This document shows positions 6,726 to 15,248 of a DNA stretch of 27,824 bases, in pieces. Made by a program: the position numbers and the translations under genes. This DNA is from CAYOFK01 sp964403185 (GTDB lineage: Bacteria; Bacteroidota; Bacteroidia; Bacteroidales; VadinHA17). Location: the NCBI GenBank assembly GCA_964403185.1, contig CAYOFK010000011.1:1-27824 (forward strand). Reading direction: 5' to 3'. Under the pieces are notes generated by a model that saw only the letters and a list, made by a program, of their open reading frames with translations, was not told the DNA's origin and did not search any database. Each line of letters starts with the position of its first letter. The first letter of the stretch is position 1.

Positions 6726-7937
6726 TTACTCAAACTGTTTGAATGTTTCTTCTATAATATCCATGGCTTCTCTTAATTGATCTTCAGTGATCACCAGGGG
6801 AGGGGCAAACCTGATGATATGGTCGTGCGTAGGTTTTGCTATCAGACCGTTTTCTTTCATAGCCAGACAAACATCCCATGCGGTTTTCCCGCCTTTAGGC
6901 GTGATCACAACGGCATTTAAAAGCCCTTTACCTCTCACCATCGAAATCATATCCGAGGAAATGGATCCAAACTTTTCTCTGAAAATCCTGCCCAAACGGT
7001 CGGCGTTCTCTGCCAGTTTCTCATCCCTTACAACCTCAAGTGCAGCCATAGCCACTTCAGCTGCAACCGGATTTCCACCATAGGTTGAACCGTGTTCTCC
7101 GGGTTTAATGGTCATCATGATCTCGTCATCGGCCAGTACCGCCGAAACCGGATAGATGCCACCCGAAAGGGCTTTTCCGAGGATGAGGATGTCAGGCCTG
7201 ACGTCCTCATGATCGCATGCCAGTAATTTTCCGGTTCGTGCAATACCTGTTTGCACTTCATCGGCTATAAACAATACATTGTTTTGCTTACAGAGCTCGT
7301 ATGCTTTCTTAAGATATCCTTCATCCGGGACAAACACCCCGGCTTCGCCCTGTATCGGTTCAACAAGGAATCCTGCTACATTCGGATCTTCCAGTTCTTT
7401 GTGGAGGGCGGCCAGGTTATTATACGGAATGGTTATGAATCCCGGTGTAAATGGTCCGTAGTCTTTTCGCGCATCCCGATCGGTTGACATGGAAATGATG
7501 GTGATTGTACGTCCATGGAAGTTGTTTTCACACACGATGATCTTTGCTTGATCCGCAGGTATTTTCTTAACCAGATAGGCCCATTTCCGGCACAGTTTTA
7601 AAGCCGTTTCATCACCTTCGGCTCCCGTATTCATTGGCAATACTTTATCGTATCCGAAATAGTTTGTAATGTATTCTTCGTACGCGCCGAGTGCACTGCT
7701 GTAAAAAGCCCTGGATGTAAGGGCAAGTTTTCCAGCCTGCCTTGACAAAGCCTCCGTGATTTTCGGATGACAATGCCCCTGGTTCACGGCGGAATAGGCT
7801 GACAGGAAATCAAAATAGCGTTTTCCTTCAACATCCCAAACAAAAACCCCTTCGCCTTTGTCAAGCACCACAGGGAGTGGGTGGTAATTATGTGCTCCGT
7901 ACCGGTCTTCACGTTCGATGTAATCCTGTGTGTTCAT
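6726..7937 (-). CDS. rocD: Ornithine--oxo-acid aminotransferase
   Basis: 403 residues, the usual length of this class-III PLP aminotransferase. It converts ornithine and 2-oxoglutarate to glutamate-5-semialdehyde and glutamate, linking arginine/ornithine breakdown to proline and glutamate. Visible features are SAYSAVNQGHCHPKI (47-60), the PLP phosphate-binding NTGAE (103-107), NNFHGRT (138-144), Asp226 in IADEVQTG for the PLP ring nitrogen, and Lys255 in ILGKALSGG for the Schiff base. HGSTYGGNP (near 285-295) is also typical. No signal peptide, so it is cytoplasmic. The start ATG at 7937 is preceded by GGTTCCCAGAT, a weak ribosome site. The gene stands alone, between the repeat-rich gaps. Confidence 0.92.
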   Translation of the reverse strand: MNTQDYIEREDRYGAHNYHPLPVVLDKGEGVFVWDVEGKRYFDFLSAYSAVNQGHCHPKITEALSRQAGKLALTSRAFYSSALGAYEEYITNYFGYDKVLPMNTGAEGDETALKLCRKWAYLVKKIPADQAKIIVCENNFHGRTITIISMSTDRDARKDYGPFTPGFITIPYNNLAALHKELEDPNVAGFLVEPIQGEAGVFVPDEGYLKKAYELCKQNNVLFIADEVQTGIARTGKLLACDHEDVRPDILILGKALSGGIYPVSAVLADDEIMMTIKPGEHGSTYGGNPVAAEVAMAALEVVRDEKLAENADRLGRIFREKFGSISSDMISMVRGKGLLNAVVITPKGGKTAWDVCLAMKENGLIAKPTHDHIIRFAPPLVITEDQLREAMDIIEETFKQFE

Positions 7938-8085
7938 ATCTGGGAACCTTTAGTGTGATAGGAATATTTCCATGCAATGCTAAAGTTTGTTTTCCAGATT
8001 TCAAAGAAAAAACAGCTGTTATTAAAGATAAAAGCCAAAGGATTCCGGTTAAAAGTAAAAAAACAGCAAGAATGTGATCCATCAT
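7909..8085 (-). CDS. Doubtful small membrane ORF overlapping the aminotransferase start
   Basis: A 58-codon frame starting MMDHILAVFLLLTGILW ends inside the start of the aminotransferase gene in another frame. It would have one transmembrane helix (about residues 3-28) and a short polar tail. AT-rich leader DNA readily gives Leu/Phe/Ile-rich frames, so this may be chance. In its favour are an ATG-ATG start and a position expected for an overlapping upstream gene. No family is recognised. Confidence 0.2.
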   Translation of the reverse strand: MMDHILAVFLLLTGILWLLSLITAVFSLKSGKQTLALHGNIPITLKVPRYEHTGLHRT

Positions 8086-8097
8086 GGAGAAAGAACG

Positions 8098-8260
8098 CAC
8101 CCCCGGCCCCTTTCAATAGGGGAACTGGACCCGGAAGGTGCGAGGGCCCCACTCTCAACTGTTAACGACATGCCCTGCAGTATAAAATGTCCCCTTCTGT
8201 GTGGGGAGATAAACATCAGCAAGATACAAAGTCCCCTCTTGAGGGTATTTAGGGGTGTGT
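8098..8260. repeat. Cluster of C-run/G-run short repeats
   Basis: At least three pairs of four- or five-base C and G runs form short hairpins, separated by 40-60 bp. The last one (AAAGTCCCC...TTTAGGGGTG) resembles the element at the flavoprotein gene end (3380-3410). This is probably accumulated intergenic repeat debris. Confidence 0.4.
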
Positions 8261-8415
8261 TATTATCGACGCAAGTCTGATTTTCCCTGGCATTAGCCAT
8301 GCATATCCCAATAATAGTGTTTCACCCAATGTGTCATCAACTTAAAAACAAGGGATCGGTCGTAATTTCTGTTGGCCGGATATAATAAATGTAGAAGTTT
8401 GATTCAAAATTTCTC

Positions 8416-8423
8416 TACTTTTG
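8416..8423 (+). promoter_or_regulatory. Candidate -7 element for the nitroreductase gene
   Basis: TACTTTTG matches TAnnTTTG exactly, 38 bp upstream of the ATG at 8462. A TTTG lies upstream at 8398-8401, but the spacing (14 bp) is shorter than the usual 17-23. Confidence 0.45.
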
Positions 8424-8461
8424 ATTTCCGCAGGCCACCAATAAATTAATATCTTCATATT

Positions 8462-9034
8462 ATGATTCAGGAATTTATAAAAAACCGGTACAGTCCTTAT
8501 GCCTTTTCTGATGTACCGGTTAGCAGTGAGCAACTTAAAACATTGTTCGAGGCGGCCCGGTGGGCGCCATCCAGTTTTAACGAGCAACCATGGCGTTTTG
8601 TATATACCACAAAAGACCGGGAAGAAGACTTTAACAGGTTTGTTTCAGTTTTGATGGACATCAACCAGGTTTGGGCCATGCATGCACCGGTAATCGGTTT
8701 GAGTTTGGCTAAGATTACCTTCAGCTACAATGGCAAACCAAACAGGTTTGCCGAACACGATACCGGTCTGGCAATGGGTGGCTTGTTAGCCCAGGCAACC
8801 CACCTGGGACTTAAAGTACATCAAATGGGTGGTTACGATGTTGAACAGGCCAGGCAGAAATTTGGGATTACCAAAGACTTTATGCCCATGGCCATGTTTG
8901 TAATCGGTCATCCCGGAGATGGGAAAGGTTTGCCGGAAATAATCCGGAAAAAAGAATCAACAGTACGAATACGGAATGCTCCTGAAACCTTTGTTTTTCT
9001 GAACTCATTCAGTCCGGAAGCGGCAGGCCATTAG
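8462..9034 (+). CDS. Nitroreductase family FMN oxidoreductase
   Basis: 190 residues, normal for the family. The opening RYSPYAFSDVPVSSEQL (9-25) and APSSFNEQPWRF (35-46) are the FMN-phosphate and isoalloxazine-binding segments. DTGLAMGGLLAQATHLGLKVHQMGGYD is the central helix and loop seen in NfsA/NfnB-like dimers. No signal peptide, so it is cytoplasmic and expected to use NAD(P)H. The natural substrate is not predictable. The start is the only ATG giving a normal N-terminus. The stop codon overlaps the stop of the convergent TonB-dependent receptor gene by 3-4 bp (9031-9034), leaving no room for a terminator between them. Confidence 0.88.
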   Translation: MIQEFIKNRYSPYAFSDVPVSSEQLKTLFEAARWAPSSFNEQPWRFVYTTKDREEDFNRFVSVLMDINQVWAMHAPVIGLSLAKITFSYNGKPNRFAEHDTGLAMGGLLAQATHLGLKVHQMGGYDVEQARQKFGITKDFMPMAMFVIGHPGDGKGLPEIIRKKESTVRIRNAPETFVFLNSFSPEAAGH

Positions 9035-11481
9035 AACGTTGCCGTTAATTTGAGATTTATTCTTCTGGAAGTCAGATAGTTTGGGATTGCAAATTCACCT
9101 GCTTCTCCGCTCAGGTTGTTCACTGTTGTCAGCCATGTGTAAGATATAGTGTTGTTGATGCCCAGAAGATTAAACACTTCCAGGCTGATCCAGGCTGTTT
9201 GAAAGACTTTAAAAGGCCCTTTTTCACCAAGAATACTGTTTTCATCTTTCAATATCTTTGATAATCCAATATCAACACGTCCGTATGCAGGCATCCTGAA
9301 ATACGACTCTCCACTCAGGTTATTTGGAGAACTTGTTGGTAAACCGGAACCATACAGTATGGTGAGATATACCTTAAAAGTGGGATTATTCGGGAAGTAA
9401 TCCTGGAAAAACAAGCCCAGATTTATGAGTTGGTCGGTGGGCCTGGGATAAAAACGACCGGTCAGTTCTTCATTACTGACACCTCCTGAAACAAGCTTCT
9501 GCCGGGTTTGCATAAGCGATAAGCTGAACCATGATTCGGCGCCCTTTACAAACTCTCCGTTTATTTTGAATTCAATACCGGTGGCGTACCCCTTTGCATC
9601 ATTATTTCCCGAGTATAAAATCCTGACATTATCGAGTTTATAAGTGATCAGGTTGGTGAGATGTTTGTAGTAGATGTCGGCTGTAAACTGGAATGGACGG
9701 CCCCAGCCATGAAACCGGTAGGTACTGCCCAGCATAAAGTGGACGGACCTCTGGGCCCTGATATCTGAATTCAGGGTTCCATCCAAACGACGCATTTCCC
9801 TATGGAACGGAGGTTGGGAATAATACCCTGTGGCAAACCTGAAACGGACATCTTTCTTCCATTTCGGTTGAACCAGAAACGAAAGCCTGGGACTGAATAC
9901 CCATTGACTATTAAAGTCCCAGAAGTTGGTCCTGAGACCAATATCCAATTCCAGATCTGCAGATTTTGTTTGAAAACGGTTTTGAAAATGGAAATACGAC
10001 ATCAGGCGTATTGAATTCAGTTCATTATCTGAAAACAACCTGTATGCAAGATTCACGTTCCTGCCGTCGTATGGGATTGAAAACCCTGCTGAATCAACCA
10101 TTTTCCATTCATTCAAATGATCAAGCACATGTTCTTGCTGAAGGGTCAACCCCCATTTAAGCATAGTATTTTCAACACCATACTCCCCCTTATGACTGAA
10201 TCCCATAACCCGGGCTTTGAGTTGGTTCCTGGCATGATCTATAAACCTGCCCAGGCCAATGTTCATGATACTGTCTCCAAGATTTTCGGATCCAAGTTCC
10301 TTATCAAGTTCATTCAGGGAGTAATAACCTTCGATGTCAAAGTTTTCTTCTTCAATAGTTTGAAACCCATGGCCGATGAACTTTAGAGTTAACCGGTCGG
10401 TGGGTTTGTAAACCGCAGAAAGAGCTCCGAGATAGGTATTGAATTTATCCGTTTCCTGACCATTGAGGACAATATATAATTGCACTGCGTCCACAACGGT
10501 CCCAAAGGAAGTCCTCCGGTCTTCCGGAAAAAACTGATAGTTATTGATTCCAATATTCCCCAGCAATTCAAGAGTCCAGCGGGGGTTTAGTTTATAGCTT
10601 AAAAAGGTTTGAATATCCCCGAACTGAGGTTTATAGTTCCCATGGGTATCCAAGGTATTCAGGAGATATTGGTTGCTCCGGTACCGGCCGCCAAACAACC
10701 AGGTGAATTTTGAGTCTTTGGTGCGGCCTTCAAAAAATACGGATGCGCCGAGCAGGCTCAATTCAAACCCGCCTCCTGTACGGGTTGGAATTTTATATCT
10801 GATGTCCATAACAGACGACATTCTGTCTCCGAATGAAGCGTTGAATCCGCCGGCTGAAAAACTTACCGAGGAAGCCAGTTCTGCATTCACAATACTCAGG
10901 CCTTCCTGTTGTCCGGCGCGGATCAGGAAGGGTTTATAAACTTCAATATCATTAATGTATATCAGGTTCTCATCAAAATTGCCTCCACGGACTGAGATTT
11001 GAGAGCTCAATTCACTGGTGGAGGATACCCCGGGTAAGGTTCTCAGATATGATTCCACCTGTCCCGAAACTGAGGGAATGATTCTTATTTCCCGCATTTT
11101 AAGCATTACAAAGCCTGCTTCTGTTTCCCTTTCCGGGGCAATGCGAACCTCACCAAGCTGACTAATATCTTTTTGCATTTGGATGCTTAAGGAAAGATCA
11201 CCGGAAAAAGGGCGGTATCGGTAAATGGTTTGTGATTGGTAGCCAATCATCGAAAACCGGATCATAATGGTGTCCTGAACAGGAAGGCGGAGACTGAAAT
11301 ACCCCTGTGAATCAGAAGCCGTACCTATAGAAGTGCCGGGTACAATAATGTTTACAAGTCCTAAAACATTTCCGGAATCATTGGTTATCCGGCCCTCAAC
11401 GGTCAGGTAACTCTGCCCCTGGGTGAGAGCTCCCGGCAGTAAGAAACCAATTAATAAAATGATCCTGAGATGTTTATTCAT
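9031..11481 (-). CDS. TonB-dependent outer-membrane receptor with carboxypeptidase-like N-domain
   Basis: 816 residues. A signal peptide (about 1-23, ending TQGQS) is followed by a CarboxypepD_reg-like domain (about 26-110, with VEGRITNDSGNVLGLVNIIV and DSQGYFSLRLP). Next is a plug domain (about 130-230, with LRTLPGV, ISVRGGNFDENLIYIN and FSAGGFNASFGDRMSS), then a long beta-barrel ending in Phe (LKLTATF), as expected for BAM insertion. It takes up an unidentified ligand through the outer membrane using TonB/ExbBD energy. No SusD-like lipoprotein, glycosidase or iron-acquisition gene is adjacent, so this is not a typical polysaccharide utilisation locus. It is divergent from yjbQ, with 140 bp between the starts. 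Confidence 0.92.
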   Translation of the reverse strand: MNKHLRIILLIGFLLPGALTQGQSYLTVEGRITNDSGNVLGLVNIIVPGTSIGTASDSQGYFSLRLPVQDTIMIRFSMIGYQSQTIYRYRPFSGDLSLSIQMQKDISQLGEVRIAPERETEAGFVMLKMREIRIIPSVSGQVESYLRTLPGVSSTSELSSQISVRGGNFDENLIYINDIEVYKPFLIRAGQQEGLSIVNAELASSVSFSAGGFNASFGDRMSSVMDIRYKIPTRTGGGFELSLLGASVFFEGRTKDSKFTWLFGGRYRSNQYLLNTLDTHGNYKPQFGDIQTFLSYKLNPRWTLELLGNIGINNYQFFPEDRRTSFGTVVDAVQLYIVLNGQETDKFNTYLGALSAVYKPTDRLTLKFIGHGFQTIEEENFDIEGYYSLNELDKELGSENLGDSIMNIGLGRFIDHARNQLKARVMGFSHKGEYGVENTMLKWGLTLQQEHVLDHLNEWKMVDSAGFSIPYDGRNVNLAYRLFSDNELNSIRLMSYFHFQNRFQTKSADLELDIGLRTNFWDFNSQWVFSPRLSFLVQPKWKKDVRFRFATGYYSQPPFHREMRRLDGTLNSDIRAQRSVHFMLGSTYRFHGWGRPFQFTADIYYKHLTNLITYKLDNVRILYSGNNDAKGYATGIEFKINGEFVKGAESWFSLSLMQTRQKLVSGGVSNEELTGRFYPRPTDQLINLGLFFQDYFPNNPTFKVYLTILYGSGLPTSSPNNLSGESYFRMPAYGRVDIGLSKILKDENSILGEKGPFKVFQTAWISLEVFNLLGINNTISYTWLTTVNNLSGEAGEFAIPNYLTSRRINLKLTATF

Positions 11482-11587
11482 GAATTCCTCAGATAGGGTT
11501 CCTAAATTAAACTATTTTTCTCTTCTAAAATTGTAACCGGAAAGAAGTTTCTGAAGTTTCCTGTCAGATTATTTTCAAAAGAAAATG

Positions 11588-11595
11588 TATTTTTG
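11588..11595 (+). promoter_or_regulatory. Candidate -7 element for yjbQ
   Basis: TATTTTTG matches TAnnTTTG exactly, 26 bp before the GTG start, implying a short leader. A small palindrome, ATTTTC-AAAA-GAAAAT (11571-11586), sits directly upstream where a regulator could bind. There is no TTTG at the -33 position. Confidence 0.4.
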
Positions 11596-11621
11596 TATCC
11601 GGGCCTCATACATTCAAATCC

Positions 11622-12035
11622 GTGGTACAACAAGTTGAGATCATCTTACCCTCATTCCCGCGTGGATATCATCTCATAACCCAGTTTATTGAGAAGGAGC
11701 TCCCCGGGATGCCAAAAGACGGGTTGCTCCAGATATTTATAAAGCATACTTCGGCTGCATTAACGATCAATGAGAATGCCGATCCTACCGTGCGTCGGGA
11801 TTTTGAATCTTTCCTGAATAAGCTGATCCCTGAAAACGATCCGGTTTACAAGCATGTTCTTGAAGGTTCCGATGACATGCCTTCGCATCTTAAGTCTTCA
11901 CTGATTGGGCCCTCCGTAATTATTCCAATCACTAACGGGCGGTTGAACCTGGGAACCTGGCAGGGCGTTTATTTATGTGAATTCCGGAATTACGGCGGTC
12001 CCCGGAACCTGGTGCTTACGGTTATAGGGGAATAA
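11622..12035 (+). CDS. yjbQ: YjbQ / UPF0047 family protein (secondary thiamine-phosphate synthase-like)
   Basis: 137 residues from a GTG start. The length and N-terminus align with E. coli YjbQ (138 residues), and there is no in-frame ATG that would fit. Family blocks are intact: KHTSAALTINENADPTVRRD (41-60), EGSDDMPSHLKSS (81-93) and GRLNLGTWQGVYLCEFRNYG (106-125). His42, the Asp84-Asp85 pair and His89 are the conserved polar residues. Members show weak thiamine-phosphate synthase activity in E. coli, but the true role is unsettled. Cytoplasmic, single gene. The -7 candidate is at 11588-11595. Confidence 0.9.
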   Translation: MVQQVEIILPSFPRGYHLITQFIEKELPGMPKDGLLQIFIKHTSAALTINENADPTVRRDFESFLNKLIPENDPVYKHVLEGSDDMPSHLKSSLIGPSVIIPITNGRLNLGTWQGVYLCEFRNYGGPRNLVLTVIGE

Positions 12036-12112
12036 GACATTGCACATGTTTACTGCCTGCTTTTCCCACCCTCATCTCAGCATCCGGATTAGTACTCCGA
12101 CCCTGACTAACT

Positions 12113-12162
12113 CCGGCATTTATGCCGGGGAAAACACCAGGAATATCACCGGGCTTCAGCCC
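12113..12162. repeat. Two small GC-rich hairpins downstream of yjbQ
   Basis: CCGGCAT/ATGCCGG has a 7-bp stem and TT loop (12113-12128). GGGC/GCCC has a TTCA loop (12151-12162). No T-run follows either. Both resemble the dispersed palindromes seen elsewhere in the window. Confidence 0.45.
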
Positions 12163-12307
12163 TGCATCTTCTTTCAAGTTTAAAACAACTTTTTCCTGAT
12201 CCCCATCTTAAAATTTAATCCTGTATATTAAACATGTTATTTGTTAGGTTTTTATTTCAATATTGTTTCTAATTTTAAGCCCTTGAAACGACTCTGATTG
12301 CAACTCG

Positions 12308-12421
12308 ATGGAAAAGATGTTACTGCCTGGAAATGAGGCGCTTGCCAAAGGCGGGGACCTTGTTCAAATAAACCCGGATGCATTGAATGCAGACAGGATC
12401 CTTTTTGAAAAACCCATATAA
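12308..12421 (+). CDS. Small 37-codon ORF upstream of DUF4301
   Basis: The frame reads MEKMLLPGNEALAKGGDL and ends in LNADRILFEKPI. It has balanced codon use and no low complexity, and its stop lies 5 bp before the next start, as in a coupled leader. It could also be the tail of a decayed gene: a different frame just upstream reads LQLDGKDVTAW before a stop. No family recognised. Confidence 0.3.
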   Translation: MEKMLLPGNEALAKGGDLVQINPDALNADRILFEKPI

Positions 12422-12426
12422 TAGCC

Positions 12427-13956
12427 GTGTTTTCCAGAGAAGATATTATCCTGATAAAAGAAAAAGGATTGAGTTCTGAGCAAATTACCAGCCAGATCCA
12501 ACGCTTTAAAGATGGATTTCCCTACCTGAACATCATACGCCCGGCTGTAAAGGGTGACGGCATTCAAAGAGTTACTGATGCAGATGATGTTATTGAATTC
12601 TTTGATACCCGGATTCATGATCACAGCATGATCAGGTTTGTTCCTGCCTCCGGAGCTGCCTCAAGAATGTTTAAAGCATTATTTGCGTTTGTTCAGAAAC
12701 CCGGAACGCTGGATGAACATCCTGCGGTTCGGGAAATCATTGAGAATATTGATAAACTGGCTTTTAAACCCGGGCTTCAAAATGTTTTGTCACAGCAGGG
12801 TGCCTCCATACATAGTCTGATCACGGATAAAAAGTATGATAAGTTAATTCTTGGCATTCTGGAGAAAAAGGGACTGGATTATGGAGATTTCCCCAAAGCA
12901 TTGTTGCCATTTCACTGTTACCCAAACCGGAACCGGTCCGCCCTTGAGGAACACCTGGTTGAAGGTGCACTTTATAATAAGAACAGTAGGGGAGAAGTCC
13001 ATATTTATTTTACCATTTCACCTGAACATGAGCCGGGTTTTGTGAAGCTGTTGGCTGAAGTTCAAAAGGATTATGAAAAAGAATTCAATGTCAGCTATGT
13101 TATAAACTTTTCATACCAGAAACCATCCACCGATACCATAGCTGTGGAATTGAATAATGAGCCATTCAGGAATGAGGAAGGCAAATTGATATTCAGACCC
13201 GGAGGCCATGGTGCTCTTCTGGAAAACCTGAATGACCTGGATGCGGATGTCATTTTTATTAAAAATATTGATAATGTTGCTCCAGACCGTTTGAAAACAC
13301 ATACAGTCCGGTATAAAAAACTGCTGGGAGGCATTTTGCTTCAGTATAAAGAAAAAATATACACATACCTGAAAAAACTGGATGAGGATGCCGGAAATGA
13401 AAGTTTGTGCGACGAAATAAGCAGATTTCTGAAAAATGAGTTACATGTGCAGAGTCCCCTTTTTGAGCGCCTGGATCCCGCCTCAAAAAGAGCCTTCTTT
13501 TTTTCCAAACTTAACCGTCCCTTGCGTGTCTGTGGAATGGTACCCAACCAGGGAGAACCGGGAGGAGGACCCTTTTTTGCTGTTAGCCCGGATGGATCAA
13601 CTGAGTTGCAGATCGTGGAATCATCTCAGATCAACCATTCCAGGGAAGAAACAAAGAAGCTTGTTTCGCAGGCCACGCATTTTAATCCGGTGGATCTTGT
13701 TTGTGCAGTACGGGATTATCGCGGAGTTAAATTCGATCTGCGCCTTTTCAGGGATGAAAACACCGGTTTTATTTCAACAAAATCAAGTGAAGGAAGGACC
13801 CTGAAAGCCCTTGAATGGCCAGGCCTCTGGAATGGTGCCATGTCGGACTGGAATACGGTTTTCGTTGAGGTTCCCATTGAAACTTTTAATCCGGTCAAAA
13901 CAATAAATGATCTTCTCAGACCTCAGCATCAACAGGATCTTAATAAACCTGTTTAA
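12427..13956 (+). CDS. DUF4301 family protein
   Basis: 509 residues, the usual size of this Bacteroidota-restricted family (PF14134). It starts at GTG; the resulting MFSREDIILIKEKGLSSEQI matches the family's N-terminal helix, and no nearby ATG would. Key segments are RFVPASGAASRMFKALF (70-86), HCYPNRNRSALEEHLVEGA (about 162-180), FRPGGHGALLENLNDLDADV and VPNQGEPGGGPFF. The P-A-S-G-A-A-S-R loop recalls the nucleotide-binding loop of sugar-nucleotidyltransferase folds, but that is inference; the function is unknown. No signal peptide, so it is cytoplasmic. After the stop the same frame stays open for 33 further codons. Confidence 0.85.
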   Translation: MFSREDIILIKEKGLSSEQITSQIQRFKDGFPYLNIIRPAVKGDGIQRVTDADDVIEFFDTRIHDHSMIRFVPASGAASRMFKALFAFVQKPGTLDEHPAVREIIENIDKLAFKPGLQNVLSQQGASIHSLITDKKYDKLILGILEKKGLDYGDFPKALLPFHCYPNRNRSALEEHLVEGALYNKNSRGEVHIYFTISPEHEPGFVKLLAEVQKDYEKEFNVSYVINFSYQKPSTDTIAVELNNEPFRNEEGKLIFRPGGHGALLENLNDLDADVIFIKNIDNVAPDRLKTHTVRYKKLLGGILLQYKEKIYTYLKKLDEDAGNESLCDEISRFLKNELHVQSPLFERLDPASKRAFFFSKLNRPLRVCGMVPNQGEPGGGPFFAVSPDGSTELQIVESSQINHSREETKKLVSQATHFNPVDLVCAVRDYRGVKFDLRLFRDENTGFISTKSSEGRTLKALEWPGLWNGAMSDWNTVFVEVPIETFNPVKTINDLLRPQHQQDLNKPV

Positions 13957-14077
13957 AAACCCTGGCAGAATTATTACGATGAACTCCTGCCTGCCAATCT
14001 CAGGACGCGTACACTAAAGCTGCAGCGACAAGCAGACAACCGGGGTACGGCGGAGTGATTCATTTTTATGGGAGGTC

Positions 14078-15079
14078 CTAAAGTTTGAGTTCAAGGTTCA
14101 GAAAAAGAAAATTGGAGGAACTCAGGTTTGGTGGATAAGGAACCCAGTCCCTGTAACTCAATGCAAGTTTAAGGCTTGAAATGGGACTGTATTGAAATCC
14201 ACCCAGGAGCGCGCTTCCATCAAAAATGAAATTCCAGCCCTGAGTTTCGCCACTTAATGTTTCAGATGTAAGATAATCAAACCGCATAAAAACTTCCCAT
14301 TTTTTTGCAAACCTGAAAAGGGAGTAAATAGAGTACCCCCACCTGTCCTGATACTCCTTATGTTTTTCATTAATGCGATAGTTGAACTCAGCGCCAATGT
14401 TAAAGCTTTTGGTTTGAAAACCTGCAAAAGATACAATGGTGCTTTGCAGGACGCTATCTTTATTAATAAAATCATAATAAAACCTGAATAGCAGGGATTT
14501 TGCAGGTTTTAGTGTCAAACCAATGCCGGTCTTAAAAGAATTGTCAAGCTGGAGTTTTGTAAATCCCTCCCCATTCATAAAGGATATGTCAGCAGTGAGC
14601 CAATCCTTATGATCGTACTGGAGTCCAACTCCAATATCAGCCGAAGGGGTAAACCTGTATGCATCCTGAAAACTCCGGTACATGTATCTCCTGGACCAGA
14701 ATTTTTCCTGGACTTTGAACTGGTAGGTATCAACAAGACCTGCCCGAATACTTATCGAACCCCTGTGGAACATTAAAGCCGCATTTTTAAAAAAAGCGTA
14801 CCTTCTGATTTTTGAAGTGGGAGATATATCCTCCGGGCTCCCAATATCCAGTTTCATTACAATGGAATAATTTTCATCAATCTGGGTTTTAAATCCAAGG
14901 TAGGCCCGTTCAATGTCAAAACCAAGGTTGCTGCCATTCAATAGATAATGAAAATTGCTGTAGAGTGTGGCTATGGGAACCGTTCTCTCCATCAGCGGTT
15001 TTTTGACTTCCTGACTCAAAATGAATTTTGATAATAGATTGAATATCAGAAAGATGACATAAAGCTTTCGTGTAATCAT
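14078..15079 (-). CDS. Outer-membrane beta-barrel protein (porin-like), beside the phosphate transporter
   Basis: 333 residues. A signal peptide (MITRKLYVIFLIFNLLSKFILS) is followed by repeated amphipathic strands (YSNFHYLLNG, FDIERAYLGFKTQI, YSIVMKLDIG, IGVGLQYDHKDWLTADISF). The last strand is FLFLNLELKL. The overall pattern (N-terminal strands, an R-A-Y-L-G-F segment, GLVDTYQFKVQEKFW) resembles the phosphate-selective porin O/P-like barrels of Bacteroidota. It begins 170 bp downstream of the PiT transporter gene on the same strand, which supports, but does not prove, a role in phosphate passage across the outer membrane. Selectivity residues cannot be judged from sequence alone. Confidence 0.75.
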   Translation of the reverse strand: MITRKLYVIFLIFNLLSKFILSQEVKKPLMERTVPIATLYSNFHYLLNGSNLGFDIERAYLGFKTQIDENYSIVMKLDIGSPEDISPTSKIRRYAFFKNAALMFHRGSISIRAGLVDTYQFKVQEKFWSRRYMYRSFQDAYRFTPSADIGVGLQYDHKDWLTADISFMNGEGFTKLQLDNSFKTGIGLTLKPAKSLLFRFYYDFINKDSVLQSTIVSFAGFQTKSFNIGAEFNYRINEKHKEYQDRWGYSIYSLFRFAKKWEVFMRFDYLTSETLSGETQGWNFIFDGSALLGGFQYSPISSLKLALSYRDWVPYPPNLSSSNFLFLNLELKL

Positions 15080-15248
15080 TTGTCCTGGAATTTAAGTCGG
15101 AAAACAGAGCGGTCATGAAAAACAAGTGTATTGGAATGGTGTCCGGGAGAACTGGATTTATAGTATTGATTGAAAATTTGTTCCCCAATCCATTGAATAA
15201 GATAACTGTTGCAATGCAATGGCATCTTTTTACAACACTTGTAACGAA

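Larger units (their letters stand above)
7938..8461. other. 524-bp divergent gap with GC-rich repeat debris
   Basis: It lies between the divergent aminotransferase and nitroreductase genes. From 8098 to 8260 it holds several short C-run/G-run palindromes: CCCCT-TTCAAT-AGGGG near 8106-8121, CCCC...GGGG near 8191-8206, and CCCCT...AGGGG near 8232-8255. The last 120 bp are AT-rich and contain the nitroreductase -7 candidate. A doubtful small membrane ORF occupies its left end. No other gene found. Confidence 0.55.
12036..12426. other. 391-bp gap between yjbQ and the DUF4301 gene
   Basis: It contains the hairpin CCGGCAT-TT-ATGCCGG (12113-12128), the small hairpin GGGC-TTCA-GCCC (12151-12162), and an AT-rich stretch (12180-12280) that may hold the promoter. 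A 37-codon ORF (12308-12421) ends 5 bp before the GTG of the next gene. Confidence 0.55.
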
